DNA of 64,000 nt from CALXOD01 sp964402715 (GTDB taxonomy: Bacteria; Verrucomicrobiota; Lentisphaeria; Victivallales; Victivallaceae), in the NCBI GenBank assembly GCA_964402715.1, contig CAYODJ010000003.1, positions 1 through 64,000 of the forward strand, given 5' to 3'. The notes under the pieces were generated by a model. The model did no database searches and had not been told where the DNA came from. It was given only the letters and a program-made list of their open reading frames with translations. Positions 1 to 8,718 of this stretch are shown piece after piece (the stretch's first letter is position 1; every line of letters starts with the position of its first letter). The translations under genes were made by a program, and so were the position numbers.

Positions 1-1177
1 GTCACGACGGAAAACCGCACATTCTCTCCGACAGCCGACTCGGCGTCCTCGTCGAGGGCGTATCTGAATGATCCCGCATCAGAATCTGAATTTTTTTCAA
101 ATTCCTGTTTATTTCTGTTGTATTTCCGCTTGATTTCTTTTAGATGTCGTGATATAATAAGCTTAGAGGTCGGAAATGTGCATCCTTCAGTGGGTGTTTT
201 GAACACATTTTCCGACTTTTCTTTTATTTCCACTTCATGAAGGTAATAGCTGTTCTGCCTTCCATGTTGTCTGACCACCACCTCGCCGATGTACGCTCTG
301 CCGTCGATTTCCAACGGAGCGACCATGACGGCCGTGTCGTAGCCGCGATTTTTCCAGTTTTCCGATGTCTTGAAGATTTTTCCGTTTTCGATCATCTGCG
401 GTACTGCCGCAAAGGCGGCCGCTTTAAGGCGTCCGATGCCATGTCCGAGTGAATCGCGGACGCTTTTTTTATCGAGCAGAACAATGCCGAGTTCCGGATG
501 CGTGACATGTCCGCTGTATTGTTTCGCAAAATACTCTGCAATCCGGTCGGCGAGAGGTGTGTTTTCCTTTTGAAACTCTTTTCCGGACAGGATTGCGACA
601 GGGGCTCCGTTAATCGCGTAAAGATATGCGTCGAGAACTTTCTTCTCTTCATCATCTGCCCGTTCGTATATCTCCTGAAAACTCAGTTCGTAATTTTCCG
701 GACCGGCCTCGTCAATATCGAATCGCTTCCTGTCCGATCCGTCGGTGAATTCTGATGAATCCGCTCCTCCGGTTCTGTCGGAAAAATTTCGCGAAAAATT
801 CTTCAAAGAGGGTTTGACAGTTCCGGATTCCGGCGTTATACTGTCAGTGTCGACCGGAGAGTAGGGAACGTCCCCGTTTGATTCTTCGCGAGGCGCAGTA
901 ACGGACGACGGATTGTCCGCACTCGCTTCAGATGCCGGCGATGAGGGAACTTCCCCCTGTGATTCGCTGTTCTGCATGGCCGGAGAGCGGGTGTTGCTCT
1001 CCCGCGACTTTTCCCAGACCACCGTGAATTTCCCCCGTCTCGAGGTGTAGCGGTCCGCGAACTGTGTAATCAGCCCGTGGTCGAACACTTCCGTGTCCTC
1101 GACCGCACCCCGCCGGGATACGACGACGCAGTGAATCCCGCCCTCCTTGTAAGCCCGCACATAGACAAAGCTTTTGC
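1..1177 (-). pseudogene. Phage-type polyvalent protein fragment (PBECR-like plus LPD3-like), 5' part lost to an IS, runs off the window
   Basis: One reading frame stays open on the minus strand from the IS boundary to base 1, about 390 codons, and continues outside the window. The first part (FVYVRAYKEGG, then VFDHGLITQFADRY) resembles the BECR-fold nuclease-like domains carried by phage polyvalent proteins. A low-complexity Ser/Pro/Glu linker follows. Then comes a domain with THPELG, VRDSLGHGIGR and AAFAAVPQMI, the signature I associate with LPD3 (large polyvalent protein domain 3). The upstream part is replaced by the left end of the neighbouring IS. An in-frame ATG at 1232 inside the IS could in principle start translation. 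Families are recalled from motif memory, so the exact Pfam assignment is uncertain; the open frame and truncation are seen directly. Confidence 0.6.
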
Positions 1178-1203
1178 TATTGTCCCAAATTTTGTGAAAA
1201 GCA
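1178..1203 (+). repeat. Left terminal inverted repeat of the IS
   Basis: About 26 bp, reverse complement of 2594-2619 with a single T/C difference. The transposase frame reached after a -1 shift ends with a TAG at this boundary, so coding and repeat overlap. Confidence 0.75.
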
Positions 1204-1319
1204 CTTGTAGTTGCCGACGCTGACAAAGACATTGCCGATGATGTTCATTCGTTTCTTCCAGTAGTCCTCCCATTCGGCGGCGTCGGCGAAGCGTTTCAGG
1301 ATGATCCGTGCGATTTCGG

Positions 1320-2525
1320 TCACTCCTCGGTCGCTCCAGCCGTAAGCGAGCTTTTGATTCTGCGGCCCGGCTCCAGCATGACCCTTTCGACCATCGAAGA
1401 GGCGCGAGGGGAGATCAGTCCCCACTTCAGCCAGCGTCGTATGTAGCCGAACATGCCGATTTCGGCGCGGCGCAGATAGCCGTCGGCGGTGCTGTATCCG
1501 CACGCATCGAGGTAACCGATCAGTCTGGCTATGGCCGCCTCCGACGCCTTCATGCGTTCCTCGATGTCGTGCTTCTCCTTGTCCGACACCTTCCTGAAAT
1601 CATCTTTCGGAAGTTCAATCGCCAGCACTCCCGCCAGGGCGTTCCGCACCGGTCTCGACTCTCTCACGCTTCCTCCGTCCCTGTGCATCGCGTGATACAG
1701 ATCCCTGTTGATGTGCCAGTGGCGGCGCTGCTGTTCCGAAGCGTATTCGGCGAACGCCTCGGCCAGCCCCGGCTCGCCGTCGCTGATCAGGATGCTTCCG
1801 TCGGGAAGCGTGACCCCTTGCCCCCTCCATCTCCCGGCGATCTCGGCCCGGCCGACGTCCGCCCATGTGCCCATCGGGAAAATGTCGCCGGCCTGTGACA
1901 CTCCGATCACCACTTTCAGATCACCTCTGCGGGCTTCGCCGTCACGTCCAGCCCCCTTGTATCCGGTTCCGTCGGGCATGATTTGAACCGGCACGGATCC
2001 GACTATATGCCTGGAGACGTCGATTTCGTCGCAGTCGCTCCGCAGAACCCGTCTGTGCGCGGTGTGAAACGACACCGGAAGTATTCCGTCGCGCGCCAGT
2101 TCACGGACGGCGCGGCGGTGGTTCGTCGCGCTGACCGCTTCCACAATCATCTTCTCCGGCTCATTCGTCTTCGTCTGATAAGGCTCCATGCGGAGAAACC
2201 GCCGCAGCGGCGAGAAGGTCTTCCCGCAGACGGAACAGCGCACCCTGAAAAACATCAGCTTGAACTCTCCCAGGCTGGTGCGTATCCGCCGGTCGAAACC
2301 TCCGCTCATTTGAAAATGACCGTCGGGACAGCACTTCATGGACTCGAGCTTCCCCTCGGCCGCACGCCGTATCAGTATCTCCTGCACCATCTGCAGTATC
2401 ATCTTCAGCAGTTCCGAAAAAGCTTTCTTCTCATAAGCATCGCGCACCGTGCGTACAATTTCATCCAAAGAAACCCCGTCATCCGCTTGACAAAACATCA
2501 GATTCATGCCAATTTTACCTTGCAT
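1320..2525 (-). CDS. DDE transposase, 401 residues, C-terminus displaced by a -1 frameshift
   Basis: The N-terminal third has paired cysteines (CCPDGHF, then CSVCGKTF) that look like a zinc finger. It is followed by DDE-type segments: VQIMPDGTGYKG around residue 185 (first Asp), ISDGEPGLAEAF around 250 (second Asp), and MVERVM near 380 (probable Glu). The arrangement recalls ISH6/ISLre2-like transposases, but the family is not certain. The start is supported by GGAGAG upstream of the ATG at 2525. The frame stops at 1320 after an abrupt change near AAAAG (about 1352-1357). The expected C-terminus (KLAYGWSDRGVTEIAR, then WEDYWKKRMN) continues in the -1 frame down to 1177. This is either a one-base deletion that kills the gene or a programmed frameshift. 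Confidence 0.75.
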   Translation of the reverse strand: MQGKIGMNLMFCQADDGVSLDEIVRTVRDAYEKKAFSELLKMILQMVQEILIRRAAEGKLESMKCCPDGHFQMSGGFDRRIRTSLGEFKLMFFRVRCSVCGKTFSPLRRFLRMEPYQTKTNEPEKMIVEAVSATNHRRAVRELARDGILPVSFHTAHRRVLRSDCDEIDVSRHIVGSVPVQIMPDGTGYKGAGRDGEARRGDLKVVIGVSQAGDIFPMGTWADVGRAEIAGRWRGQGVTLPDGSILISDGEPGLAEAFAEYASEQQRRHWHINRDLYHAMHRDGGSVRESRPVRNALAGVLAIELPKDDFRKVSDKEKHDIEERMKASEAAIARLIGYLDACGYSTADGYLRRAEIGMFGYIRRWLKWGLISPRASSMVERVMLEPGRRIKSSLTAGATEE

Positions 2526-2593
2526 CTTCCGCTCTCCCTTGCTTTATTTTGTTTTTTTCGTCAAACGGGCAGATGCACTTTTCAAGAAAAACT

Positions 2594-2619
2594 TGCTTTT
2601 CACAAAATTTGGGGCAATA
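2594..2619 (-). repeat. Right terminal inverted repeat of the IS
   Basis: Reverse complement of 1178-1203. A related but more diverged end-like sequence (GTCCCGGATTTTGTGAAGAG) follows at about 2637-2656, suggesting an older copy of the same family lay next to this one. Confidence 0.75.
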
Positions 2620-2769
2620 CCGTTTCTTGGCTGCCGTCCCGGATTTTGTGAAGAGCGCCTGCGAATACCTGCGTCTCATGATTATGTCGTCATTGCGCTC
2701 CGATGCACCGCAAACAGATAACTGCCGCGCACCCGTCTGGTGTTTAATAACATCTTCCGGAGAAGTGAG

Positions 2770-3957
2770 ATGAGTGAATCCAGAAAGCGTATTGTAGTGC
2801 TCGGTTCGACAGGATCTATTGGAGAAAATGTTTTCAATGTGCTGTGCGCATTCCCAGATCGCTTTCAGGTGATTGGACTGGCGGCATGTTCTCGCATTGA
2901 ACGTCTAGCGGCGCAGGCGCAAAAACTTTCCGCACGCGTTGCAGTCACCGCCGACGTTAGCAGAAAGAGAGATCTGTCGCGGTTGCTGCCAGCAGACATA
3001 ATATCCGATGCCGGATCAGACGCGTTAATTCGTCTTGTCCTGCGTGATGACGTTGACCTTGTCGTCTGCGCCATAGTGGGAATCGGAGGACTGCAGCCGG
3101 TGCTGGCCGCATTGGACAGCAACAAGACGGTGGCGCTTGCCAGCAAGGAGGTGCTGGTCATGGCCGGCGGGCTGATTCAGGATACGCTGAAGCATTCTGT
3201 CCCCGACAACGACGCGTCTGAGAAGCTCAATCGCAGACTACTGCCGATAGACAGCGAGCACAGCGCAATTTTTCAGTGTCTGGAGGGGCGTCACAGAGAT
3301 GAGGTGTCCGGATTGATCCTTACCGCTTCCGGTGGTGCGTTGAGGACAGCCTCACGAGAGGAGATCGCGGCGGCCGATCTGCAACGTGTCATGGCGCATC
3401 CGACATGGCGCATGGGACCGAAAGTGACAATTGATTCTGCCTCGTTAATGAACAAGGCATTAGAACTGATCGAAGCCCGCTATCTCTTTGATGTCAGTCC
3501 TCAGAAACTTCGAGTATTGATTCATCCCCAATCGATAATTCATTCCATGGTGGAATTTGTGGACGGCGCTTTGCTGGCACAGTTGGCATGTCCCGACATG
3601 CGCTTTGCCATTCAATACGCTCTAACATACCCGGAACGTGTTAACGGCAACCTGCCGCGCCTGAATTTTGCGCAGACACTAACATTGCAGCTCGAAGAAC
3701 CGGATAGAAGACGCTTCCCGTCCATTGATTTTGCCGAAGAGGCACTGCGTTGCGGAGGAACAATGCCGACGGCGATGAATGCCGCCAACGAGGTGGCAGT
3801 GGAAAAATTCCGCCGCGGCGAGATTGCATTCCCCGCAATTTGGAGTATTGTTGAAAAAACCATGGCCAACCATCACGTGCAGGCTCAGGAGAATTTGTCT
3901 CAGATTCTTGAGGCTGATCGTTCGGCGCGGTGTTTCGCCGCCAATGTGTTTTCCTGA
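2770..3957 (+). CDS. ispC: 1-deoxy-D-xylulose 5-phosphate reductoisomerase
   Basis: Makes 2-C-methyl-D-erythritol 4-phosphate from DXP with NADPH, the first committed step of the cytoplasmic MEP isoprenoid pathway. The 395-residue protein has the dinucleotide-binding GSTGSIG at residues 12-18, metal-ligand segment DSEH at 161-164, HPTWRMG from 210 and NKALELIEA from 228; length is normal for the family. The ATG at 2770 is chosen because GGAGAAG lies just upstream and the nucleotide-binding motif then sits at its usual distance from the N-terminus; ten more in-frame codons upstream look non-coding. It leads a three-gene group with rseP and ispG. The sequence directly upstream is IS-derived, so the native promoter may have been replaced or displaced. 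Confidence 0.96.
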   Translation: MSESRKRIVVLGSTGSIGENVFNVLCAFPDRFQVIGLAACSRIERLAAQAQKLSARVAVTADVSRKRDLSRLLPADIISDAGSDALIRLVLRDDVDLVVCAIVGIGGLQPVLAALDSNKTVALASKEVLVMAGGLIQDTLKHSVPDNDASEKLNRRLLPIDSEHSAIFQCLEGRHRDEVSGLILTASGGALRTASREEIAAADLQRVMAHPTWRMGPKVTIDSASLMNKALELIEARYLFDVSPQKLRVLIHPQSIIHSMVEFVDGALLAQLACPDMRFAIQYALTYPERVNGNLPRLNFAQTLTLQLEEPDRRRFPSIDFAEEALRCGGTMPTAMNAANEVAVEKFRRGEIAFPAIWSIVEKTMANHHVQAQENLSQILEADRSARCFAANVFS

Positions 3958-4048
3958 AGTTCGGTCAAAGCTTGACGGTATGCATAATTCTTTATCAAAC
4001 CGCGCCTGCTCATATGATCAGTAATCGAGTCTTTGAGGATCAGTATTG

Positions 4049-5734
4049 ATGGATATTTTGAACATTGTTGGAAGTTTAGGGGCACTGCTGTTTGTTGCGT
4101 TTTTTATCGGTCTGTGTATCTTCTCTCATGAACTCGGTCATTTTCTTGCGGGTCGTCTCTGCGGACTGCATATTGATGCCTTCTCCATAGGATTTTGCAA
4201 AATCTGGTCGAAAAAAATCAATGGCGTCGAATATAGAATTGGTTGCATTCCGCTGGGAGGTTATGTTGAACTCCCTCAGGTTGACTCCACCGATGCAATA
4301 CCGAAGTGTGCGGACGGCACCCAATTGAAACGAGCGACCCCACTCTGCCGAATTGTCACCGCCGCAGCCGGTCCGCTGTTCAATATTGTTTTCGGCTTGT
4401 TGCTCGGGTGCATTGTATGGATCTGCGGTCTTCCGCAGGAGTCGCCCAAAATGCGCTCCATGCAGGTCAGTTCGGTCATAACAGACAGTCCGGAATACCG
4501 TGCCGGTCTACGGCCTGGCGACCGCATCATACGACTCAACGGGAAAAAATTCAATTGCACTTGGATGCAGTTTGTTGAACAAATTATGTTCAGCGTAGGA
4601 AAGATCACTCTTGATGTCGAAAGAAACGGCGGGAACATCCGTGTTGAATATACGCCGATCGACAACCCGAATGCCCCCGGTCGCCTGGCGGATGAAAAGA
4701 TCGGGTATCCGTTTTTCTCCGTACTTACACCAATCGAATTACGTCCCGAACGCGGCTCCATTGCCGAACGAGCCGGTATTATCAAAGGCGACATTCTGTA
4801 TGCTATCGATGGTCAGGCCGTAGCATCATTTTTGGATTTTCAAATGATACTCGCGTATAGCGGAGACCGTATCCTGCATTTTCAAATTGATCGTGATGGA
4901 AAGAAACTTGATATTCCCGTCCGTCCCGAACCGATCCAAGACATTGAGCAGAAATCCAGCTACTATATCGGGGTTCGTTTCAAAGATGGTTCAGAACCGG
5001 TCGTAGCCGGAATCATGCCGAGATCACCGGCATCTGACGTTGAACTCTCTCCGGGAGATCGGATCCTCGCTCTCAACGACGTGCCTGTAACAAATGCAGA
5101 ACAGGTGATTCGGATGGTACGAGAAAACGGGGCGAGATCCATTGTTCTCTCCGTTGAAAATGGTCGAGAGTCACGCACCCTTGTGCTCGTTCCGCGGAAA
5201 GTTGTTCAGAGATCCGTCGGGGTTGAGCTGGTACTGCTGAGTCATCCGACGCCGTTCGAGCAGTTTTCCGGCATTCTGAATAACAGTTACAAATCTTTAC
5301 GAGGCATGCTGGTCGGCACCGCCAACGCTATAGGACTGACGGAGGAGACCAGCACATTGAAGCCTCGCCATATGTCAGGACCCATCGGCATGGGGGCTAT
5401 ACTCTACAATTCGGTGCGGAAAGTATCATTGACAACCGGAATTTATTTTGTGGTGATGATTTCTTTTGCGTTGGCCATTTTCAATCTTCTGCCGCTGCCT
5501 GTACTCGACGGAGGTCACATTGTTTTCGCAGTCATAGAATTGTGTCTGAACCGGCCGTTGCCTGCGGCAATCGTAAAAGGGTTGTCACTGACCTTCGTCA
5601 TATTACTGGCGATGCTCATGTTTTATGTCACCTATTTTGATATTCTACGCTTATTGCCGGCAAGAAAACCACAGCCGGACATCTCCATGCATTCCGTGCC
5701 GAAAACGGTTGCCCCCGCGCAGCAAAACCATTAA
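4049..5734 (+). CDS. rseP: Site-2 intramembrane metalloprotease (RseP family) with three PDZ-like domains
   Basis: Zinc protease that cuts transmembrane substrates, classically anti-sigma factors, within the inner membrane. The active-site HELGH is at residues 27-31 inside the first hydrophobic segment, and the second zinc-site motif LDGGH is at 486-490 near the C-terminal membrane segments. Between them I read three PDZ-like units with RPGDRI, IKGDIL and SPGDRI turns (roughly residues 140-220, 235-305 and 310-395). That makes 561 residues, against about 450 with two PDZ domains in E. coli. The ATG at 4049 is preceded by GAGGA; a TTG one codon earlier is less likely. It sits between ispC and ispG, so co-expression with isoprenoid synthesis is likely. 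The substrate is unknown. Confidence 0.93.
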   Translation: MDILNIVGSLGALLFVAFFIGLCIFSHELGHFLAGRLCGLHIDAFSIGFCKIWSKKINGVEYRIGCIPLGGYVELPQVDSTDAIPKCADGTQLKRATPLCRIVTAAAGPLFNIVFGLLLGCIVWICGLPQESPKMRSMQVSSVITDSPEYRAGLRPGDRIIRLNGKKFNCTWMQFVEQIMFSVGKITLDVERNGGNIRVEYTPIDNPNAPGRLADEKIGYPFFSVLTPIELRPERGSIAERAGIIKGDILYAIDGQAVASFLDFQMILAYSGDRILHFQIDRDGKKLDIPVRPEPIQDIEQKSSYYIGVRFKDGSEPVVAGIMPRSPASDVELSPGDRILALNDVPVTNAEQVIRMVRENGARSIVLSVENGRESRTLVLVPRKVVQRSVGVELVLLSHPTPFEQFSGILNNSYKSLRGMLVGTANAIGLTEETSTLKPRHMSGPIGMGAILYNSVRKVSLTTGIYFVVMISFALAIFNLLPLPVLDGGHIVFAVIELCLNRPLPAAIVKGLSLTFVILLAMLMFYVTYFDILRLLPARKPQPDISMHSVPKTVAPAQQNH

Positions 5735-5737
5735 ATC

Positions 5738-6850
5738 ATGATAAAGCGGCATCCCACACGCAGGCTCGCAATCGGCGGCGTCGACATCGGCGGAGATGCT
5801 CCGGTCTCCTTGCAGTCGATGACCAATACCGACACACGCGATGTCCCCGCTACGCTTGAGCAGATTCGATCCTTGTCCAGACTCGGGTGCGACCTCGTCC
5901 GAGTTGCAGTCCCAGACATGAACTCCGCAAAGGCGTTAGAATCGATCGTCGCCGACAGTCCGATTCCGGTGATTGCCGACATCCATTTTGATTTCCGCTT
6001 AGCGCTGGCCGCCATCGATGCCGGTGCAGCGGCCATACGACTCAATCCCGGCAATCTCAGCCATGAAAGAGAGGTGCGTCGGATTGCGGAAAAGGCCGGC
6101 GCGGCACGAATCCCCATCCGTGTAGGTGCGAATTCGGGCAGCGTACGTCCCGCATTGATTCGTGAATTGCGACAATCAGGCGTGCCGTCCGCATCAATCA
6201 TGTGTGAGGCACTGGTACGCAGTGTATTCGAGGAATGCAACCGTTTGGAGAAATACGGTTTTAAATCCATCAAGGTTTCATTGAAATCGTCGAGCGTTGT
6301 AGAAACAATTGCCGCCTGCCGCTGTTTCTCCGAACGTTCAGATTACCCACAGCATATAGGCATTACGGAAGCCGGCCTTCCGGGCAACGGCATCGTCAAG
6401 TCAGCCGTTGGCATCGGAGCTTTGTTGATGGAGGGCATTGGAGATACGATACGGGTCAGTCTGACCGCCAATCCGATCGAGGAGGTCATTGCGGGACGGC
6501 GCATTCTGGAGGCCTGTTCTCTACGCAAATCCTTTCCCGACGTTGTTGCATGTCCTACCTGTGGTCGAACGACCATCAATTTGATCGGACTGGCCAAACG
6601 CGTGGAAGATCTGATTGCGGAATTAAAAGCGGACGGCATGACCATCGGTTTGAGAAAAATCGCTGTAATGGGTTGTGCCGTCAATGGTCCGGGTGAAGCA
6701 CGGGATGCTGATCTTGGAATTGCCGGCGGCCGCGGACGAATCATACTCTTTTGCCGAGGCAGAATCATGGGAATATACACATCCGAGAAAGAAGGCTTTG
6801 AACATCTAAAGCGGGAAATTCTGAATCAATGCTTTCCTGCATCTACATAG
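5738..6850 (+). CDS. ispG: 4-hydroxy-3-methylbut-2-en-1-yl diphosphate synthase
   Basis: Iron-sulfur enzyme of the MEP pathway that reduces MEcPP to HMBPP. The 370-residue protein is the normal bacterial length. It starts with the TIM-barrel segment SLQSMTNTDTRDV and carries the [4Fe-4S] ligands C272-x2-C275 (CPTCG) and C313, plus Glu320 in GCAVNGPGE. The ATG at 5738 lies three bases after the rseP stop, so the two are almost certainly co-transcribed with ispC. The physiological electron donor (flavodoxin or ferredoxin) is not encoded nearby. Downstream, the end of a decayed IS256 element begins only 14 bases after the stop. Confidence 0.96.
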   Translation: MIKRHPTRRLAIGGVDIGGDAPVSLQSMTNTDTRDVPATLEQIRSLSRLGCDLVRVAVPDMNSAKALESIVADSPIPVIADIHFDFRLALAAIDAGAAAIRLNPGNLSHEREVRRIAEKAGAARIPIRVGANSGSVRPALIRELRQSGVPSASIMCEALVRSVFEECNRLEKYGFKSIKVSLKSSSVVETIAACRCFSERSDYPQHIGITEAGLPGNGIVKSAVGIGALLMEGIGDTIRVSLTANPIEEVIAGRRILEACSLRKSFPDVVACPTCGRTTINLIGLAKRVEDLIAELKADGMTIGLRKIAVMGCAVNGPGEARDADLGIAGGRGRIILFCRGRIMGIYTSEKEGFEHLKREILNQCFPAST

Positions 6851-6863
6851 AAACTGAATACCC

Positions 6864-8204
6864 GACACTGTTGTCCGGTAAAAAATTTCCGGAACTGATT
6901 GAAAGAGTCGGAACCCGCTCTATGTCAAAGACGGCTTAATTCATTCAATCAGAGCAGGAAAGTTCAGTCCATGTATGGACGTGTCCCTCATTCTGTTGTG
7001 GAAATATGCTGCAGCCGCGCCCCCACGAACGTCATTAGCTGTATATCCGTGGGAAAACTTCGACGGCTCTGGTTCGCCGTCGGATTGTCCATGTGACGCG
7101 TTCAATGCCGTTGTCGGTCCGGTCCTCCCCGCATCGTTTCCCAACCCGCTTTTGCAAACTGTTCCAGCCTCATGACCAGCAGCTTTTCCGATGTCATGAT
7201 CGCCTTCCGCCGCGCTGCCCCTTATCTTTCTGAGCGCGAATCGCCTTCAGCATCGCCGCCACGTTGCTGATGTATCTCCGCAGACATCCGAAGATAATGT
7301 TCCGGCACAGCATTGGCATTTGTAGCTTCGGGAAAAAGATCGCCGATGATTCCGTGCAAATCCAAGCATTTGTCCGAAACGATCATCTTCACTCCATTCA
7401 GTCCGCGCTCTTTCAAGGATCGCAGAAAATTTCTCCATGCTTCCTTGTCTTCCCTGCCGCCTTCGACGACGCCGAGAATCTCGCGACACTCCTCTTCGTT
7501 CACTCCGGCCGCGACCAGAACCGAGACATTCTGGACTTCGCCTCCACAGATCCTCTTCAGACAAATTCCGTCGACGGACACATACGGATATCCGCCCGTG
7601 ATCGGCCGGTTCCGCCATTGTTCGATCCGCTCGCAAATGCTCCGGTTCAGTCTGTTCATCGCGCTGGAACTGACAGCGGTCTCACAGAGGGCTGCGGTGA
7701 CATTACTCACCCGCCGCACGGACACTCCGGCCAGATACATCTCAAGCAAAGCCGCCTCGATGCCGCCCTGCATGGTCTTGTAACGCTTGACGATCTGCGT
7801 CGTGAAAGGCAGCGTCCGCAGACGCGGAACACGAAGCACAGCCTTGCCTACCTTCGTCATCAGTCTGCGCTTGTAGCTTCCGGCTCTCGTATCCAGCCGA
7901 TCCGGACTGTGCTGATACCTTGAAGCTTTGCAAATTGCGTCGGCCTCCGCCTCCATGAGCGCGTTCGCCACATCCTCCACTGTCCGCAGAATCACCCTTT
8001 CGACATGAGATTGAACCTCTACGTCGCCGACTCCAATCGCCCCGAGAATTGATTCCCCGTTGACGAGCGCGACATCCACCATGGCATGTTCTCCTTTTGC
8101 TTTGATTCGGATGTATCCCTCCCCCCGCCCACGAACCCTGAACTTTCATTTTTCATACTATCTGTCTTGCCACTACCTTCTGATTCGATGAAAGAACCGT
8201 ACAG
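6864..8204 (-). mobile_element. Decayed IS256-family element
   Basis: The 3' end is defined by GACACTGTTGTCCGGTAA at 6864, which matches the ends of the MITE at 13254-13498. The opposite boundary is uncertain: a weak partial match (GAACCGTACAGTATC) lies near 8189-8204. The interior holds a disrupted transposase gene. No target duplication could be recognised. Confidence 0.6.
6950..8082 (-). pseudogene. IS256-family transposase, frameshifted and interrupted by stops
   Basis: The first 270 or so codons (8082 down to about 7290) read as an IS256/MULE-type transposase. VERVILRTVED and MEAEADAICKASRY form the N-terminal region, YVSVDGICLKR carries the first catalytic Asp, and VSDKCLDLHG the second. 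After FPEA the frame is lost and an unrelated 25-residue tail ends at 7222. The expected remainder can be followed in other frames: MLKAIRAQKDK, then RVTWTIRRRTRAVEVFP, then VGARLQHISTTE and GTRPYMD near 6950, with in-frame stops. At least two frameshifts and two stops make it inactive. Confidence 0.8.
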
Positions 8205-8279
8205 TATCAATCATGCAAACAGGCCAATTTCAAGTCTATCTCCGAAAGTATGCGCAATTTTATAGTATATTAAAATCAC

Positions 8280-8470
8280 TGTCATCCCACAGGATTGAAG
8301 AACACACTTTTCCGATTTTTCCTTTCATTGAGCTTATGCCGGAGCAAGTCCCGTCAGGAAAGCCTGTTCCGGAGCCGCTCCCATACGGACAGGGTCGGAT
8401 GCTGTCCCACAGGATCGCAGGATGCTTCCGCTATTTAGATGTTGATGTGCTCATCCCATGGGACGGTTGT
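8280..8470. repeat. Dispersed repeat shared with 55590-55730
   Basis: The stretch around GTTCCGGAGCCGCTCCCATA and the following GGTCGGATGC(T)GTCCCAC(A)GGATCGC is clearly related to 55650-55710. Both would encode PxPxxLPxGQGRM in the plus frame. Several copies of TCCCACAGGAT lie inside and beside it (8284, 8408, and inverted at 8528). It looks like remains of another mobile element; no gene is recognised. Confidence 0.45.
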
Positions 8471-8472
8471 GA

Positions 8473-8506
8473 AGAAAACTTACTTTCACAAAATTTGGGA
8501 CAATAC
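8473..8506 (-). repeat. Solo right end of the 1178-2619 IS family
   Basis: A sequence with core ACTTTCACAAAATTTGGGAC matches the right end of the IS at 2586-2620, with only a few differences and one short gap. No transposase coding lies beside it. Confidence 0.6.
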
Positions 8507-8544
8507 CCATTTTTACAAATTTCACTGTCCTGTGGGATAGCTGT

Positions 8545-8606
8545 AAAACGTTTTCATCTTCATTTGAAACAGTTGCTAAAATGGGATAGAGTAATGAAAA
8601 CGTTTT
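8545..8606. repeat. 13-bp inverted repeat flanking the tRNA-Thr promoter
   Basis: AAAACGTTTTCAT (8545-8557) and its exact reverse complement ATGAAAACGTTTT (8594-8606) enclose 36 bases containing the promoter. Each arm contains the perfect palindrome AAAACGTTTT. The right arm ends at the base before the mature tRNA 5' end. Confidence 0.7.
8564..8592 (+). promoter_or_regulatory. Probable sigma-70 promoter of tRNA-Thr
   Basis: TTGAAA, a 17-base spacer, then TAGAGT, ending 14 bases before the mature tRNA. It sits between the two AAAACGTTTT palindromes described separately. Confidence 0.5.
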
Positions 8607-8682
<76 letters not shown>

Positions 8683-8718
8683 TCATAATTTCTGGCCGAG
8701 AGGGAGTTGACGCTGTCC

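Larger units (their letters stand above)
1178..2619 (-). mobile_element. Near-complete insertion sequence with terminal inverted repeats (ISH6-like DDE family, uncertain)
   Basis: Matching ends define the element. The left end reads TATTGTCCCAAATTTTGTGA from 1178; the right end is its reverse complement ending at 2619, with one mismatch in about 26 bases. One transposase fills the interior. No clear target-site duplication is visible in the flanks, so the insertion is old or one flank has been rearranged. The same ends and coding segments recur as relics at 8473-8506, 49185-49604 and 63445-64000. Confidence 0.8.

Noticed and set aside
1308..1898. 196-codon plus-strand open frame inside the IS
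   Set aside because: A similar shadow appears in the IS relic at 63472-63873, but the real transposase runs on the other strand, so resemblance comes from the shared IS DNA.
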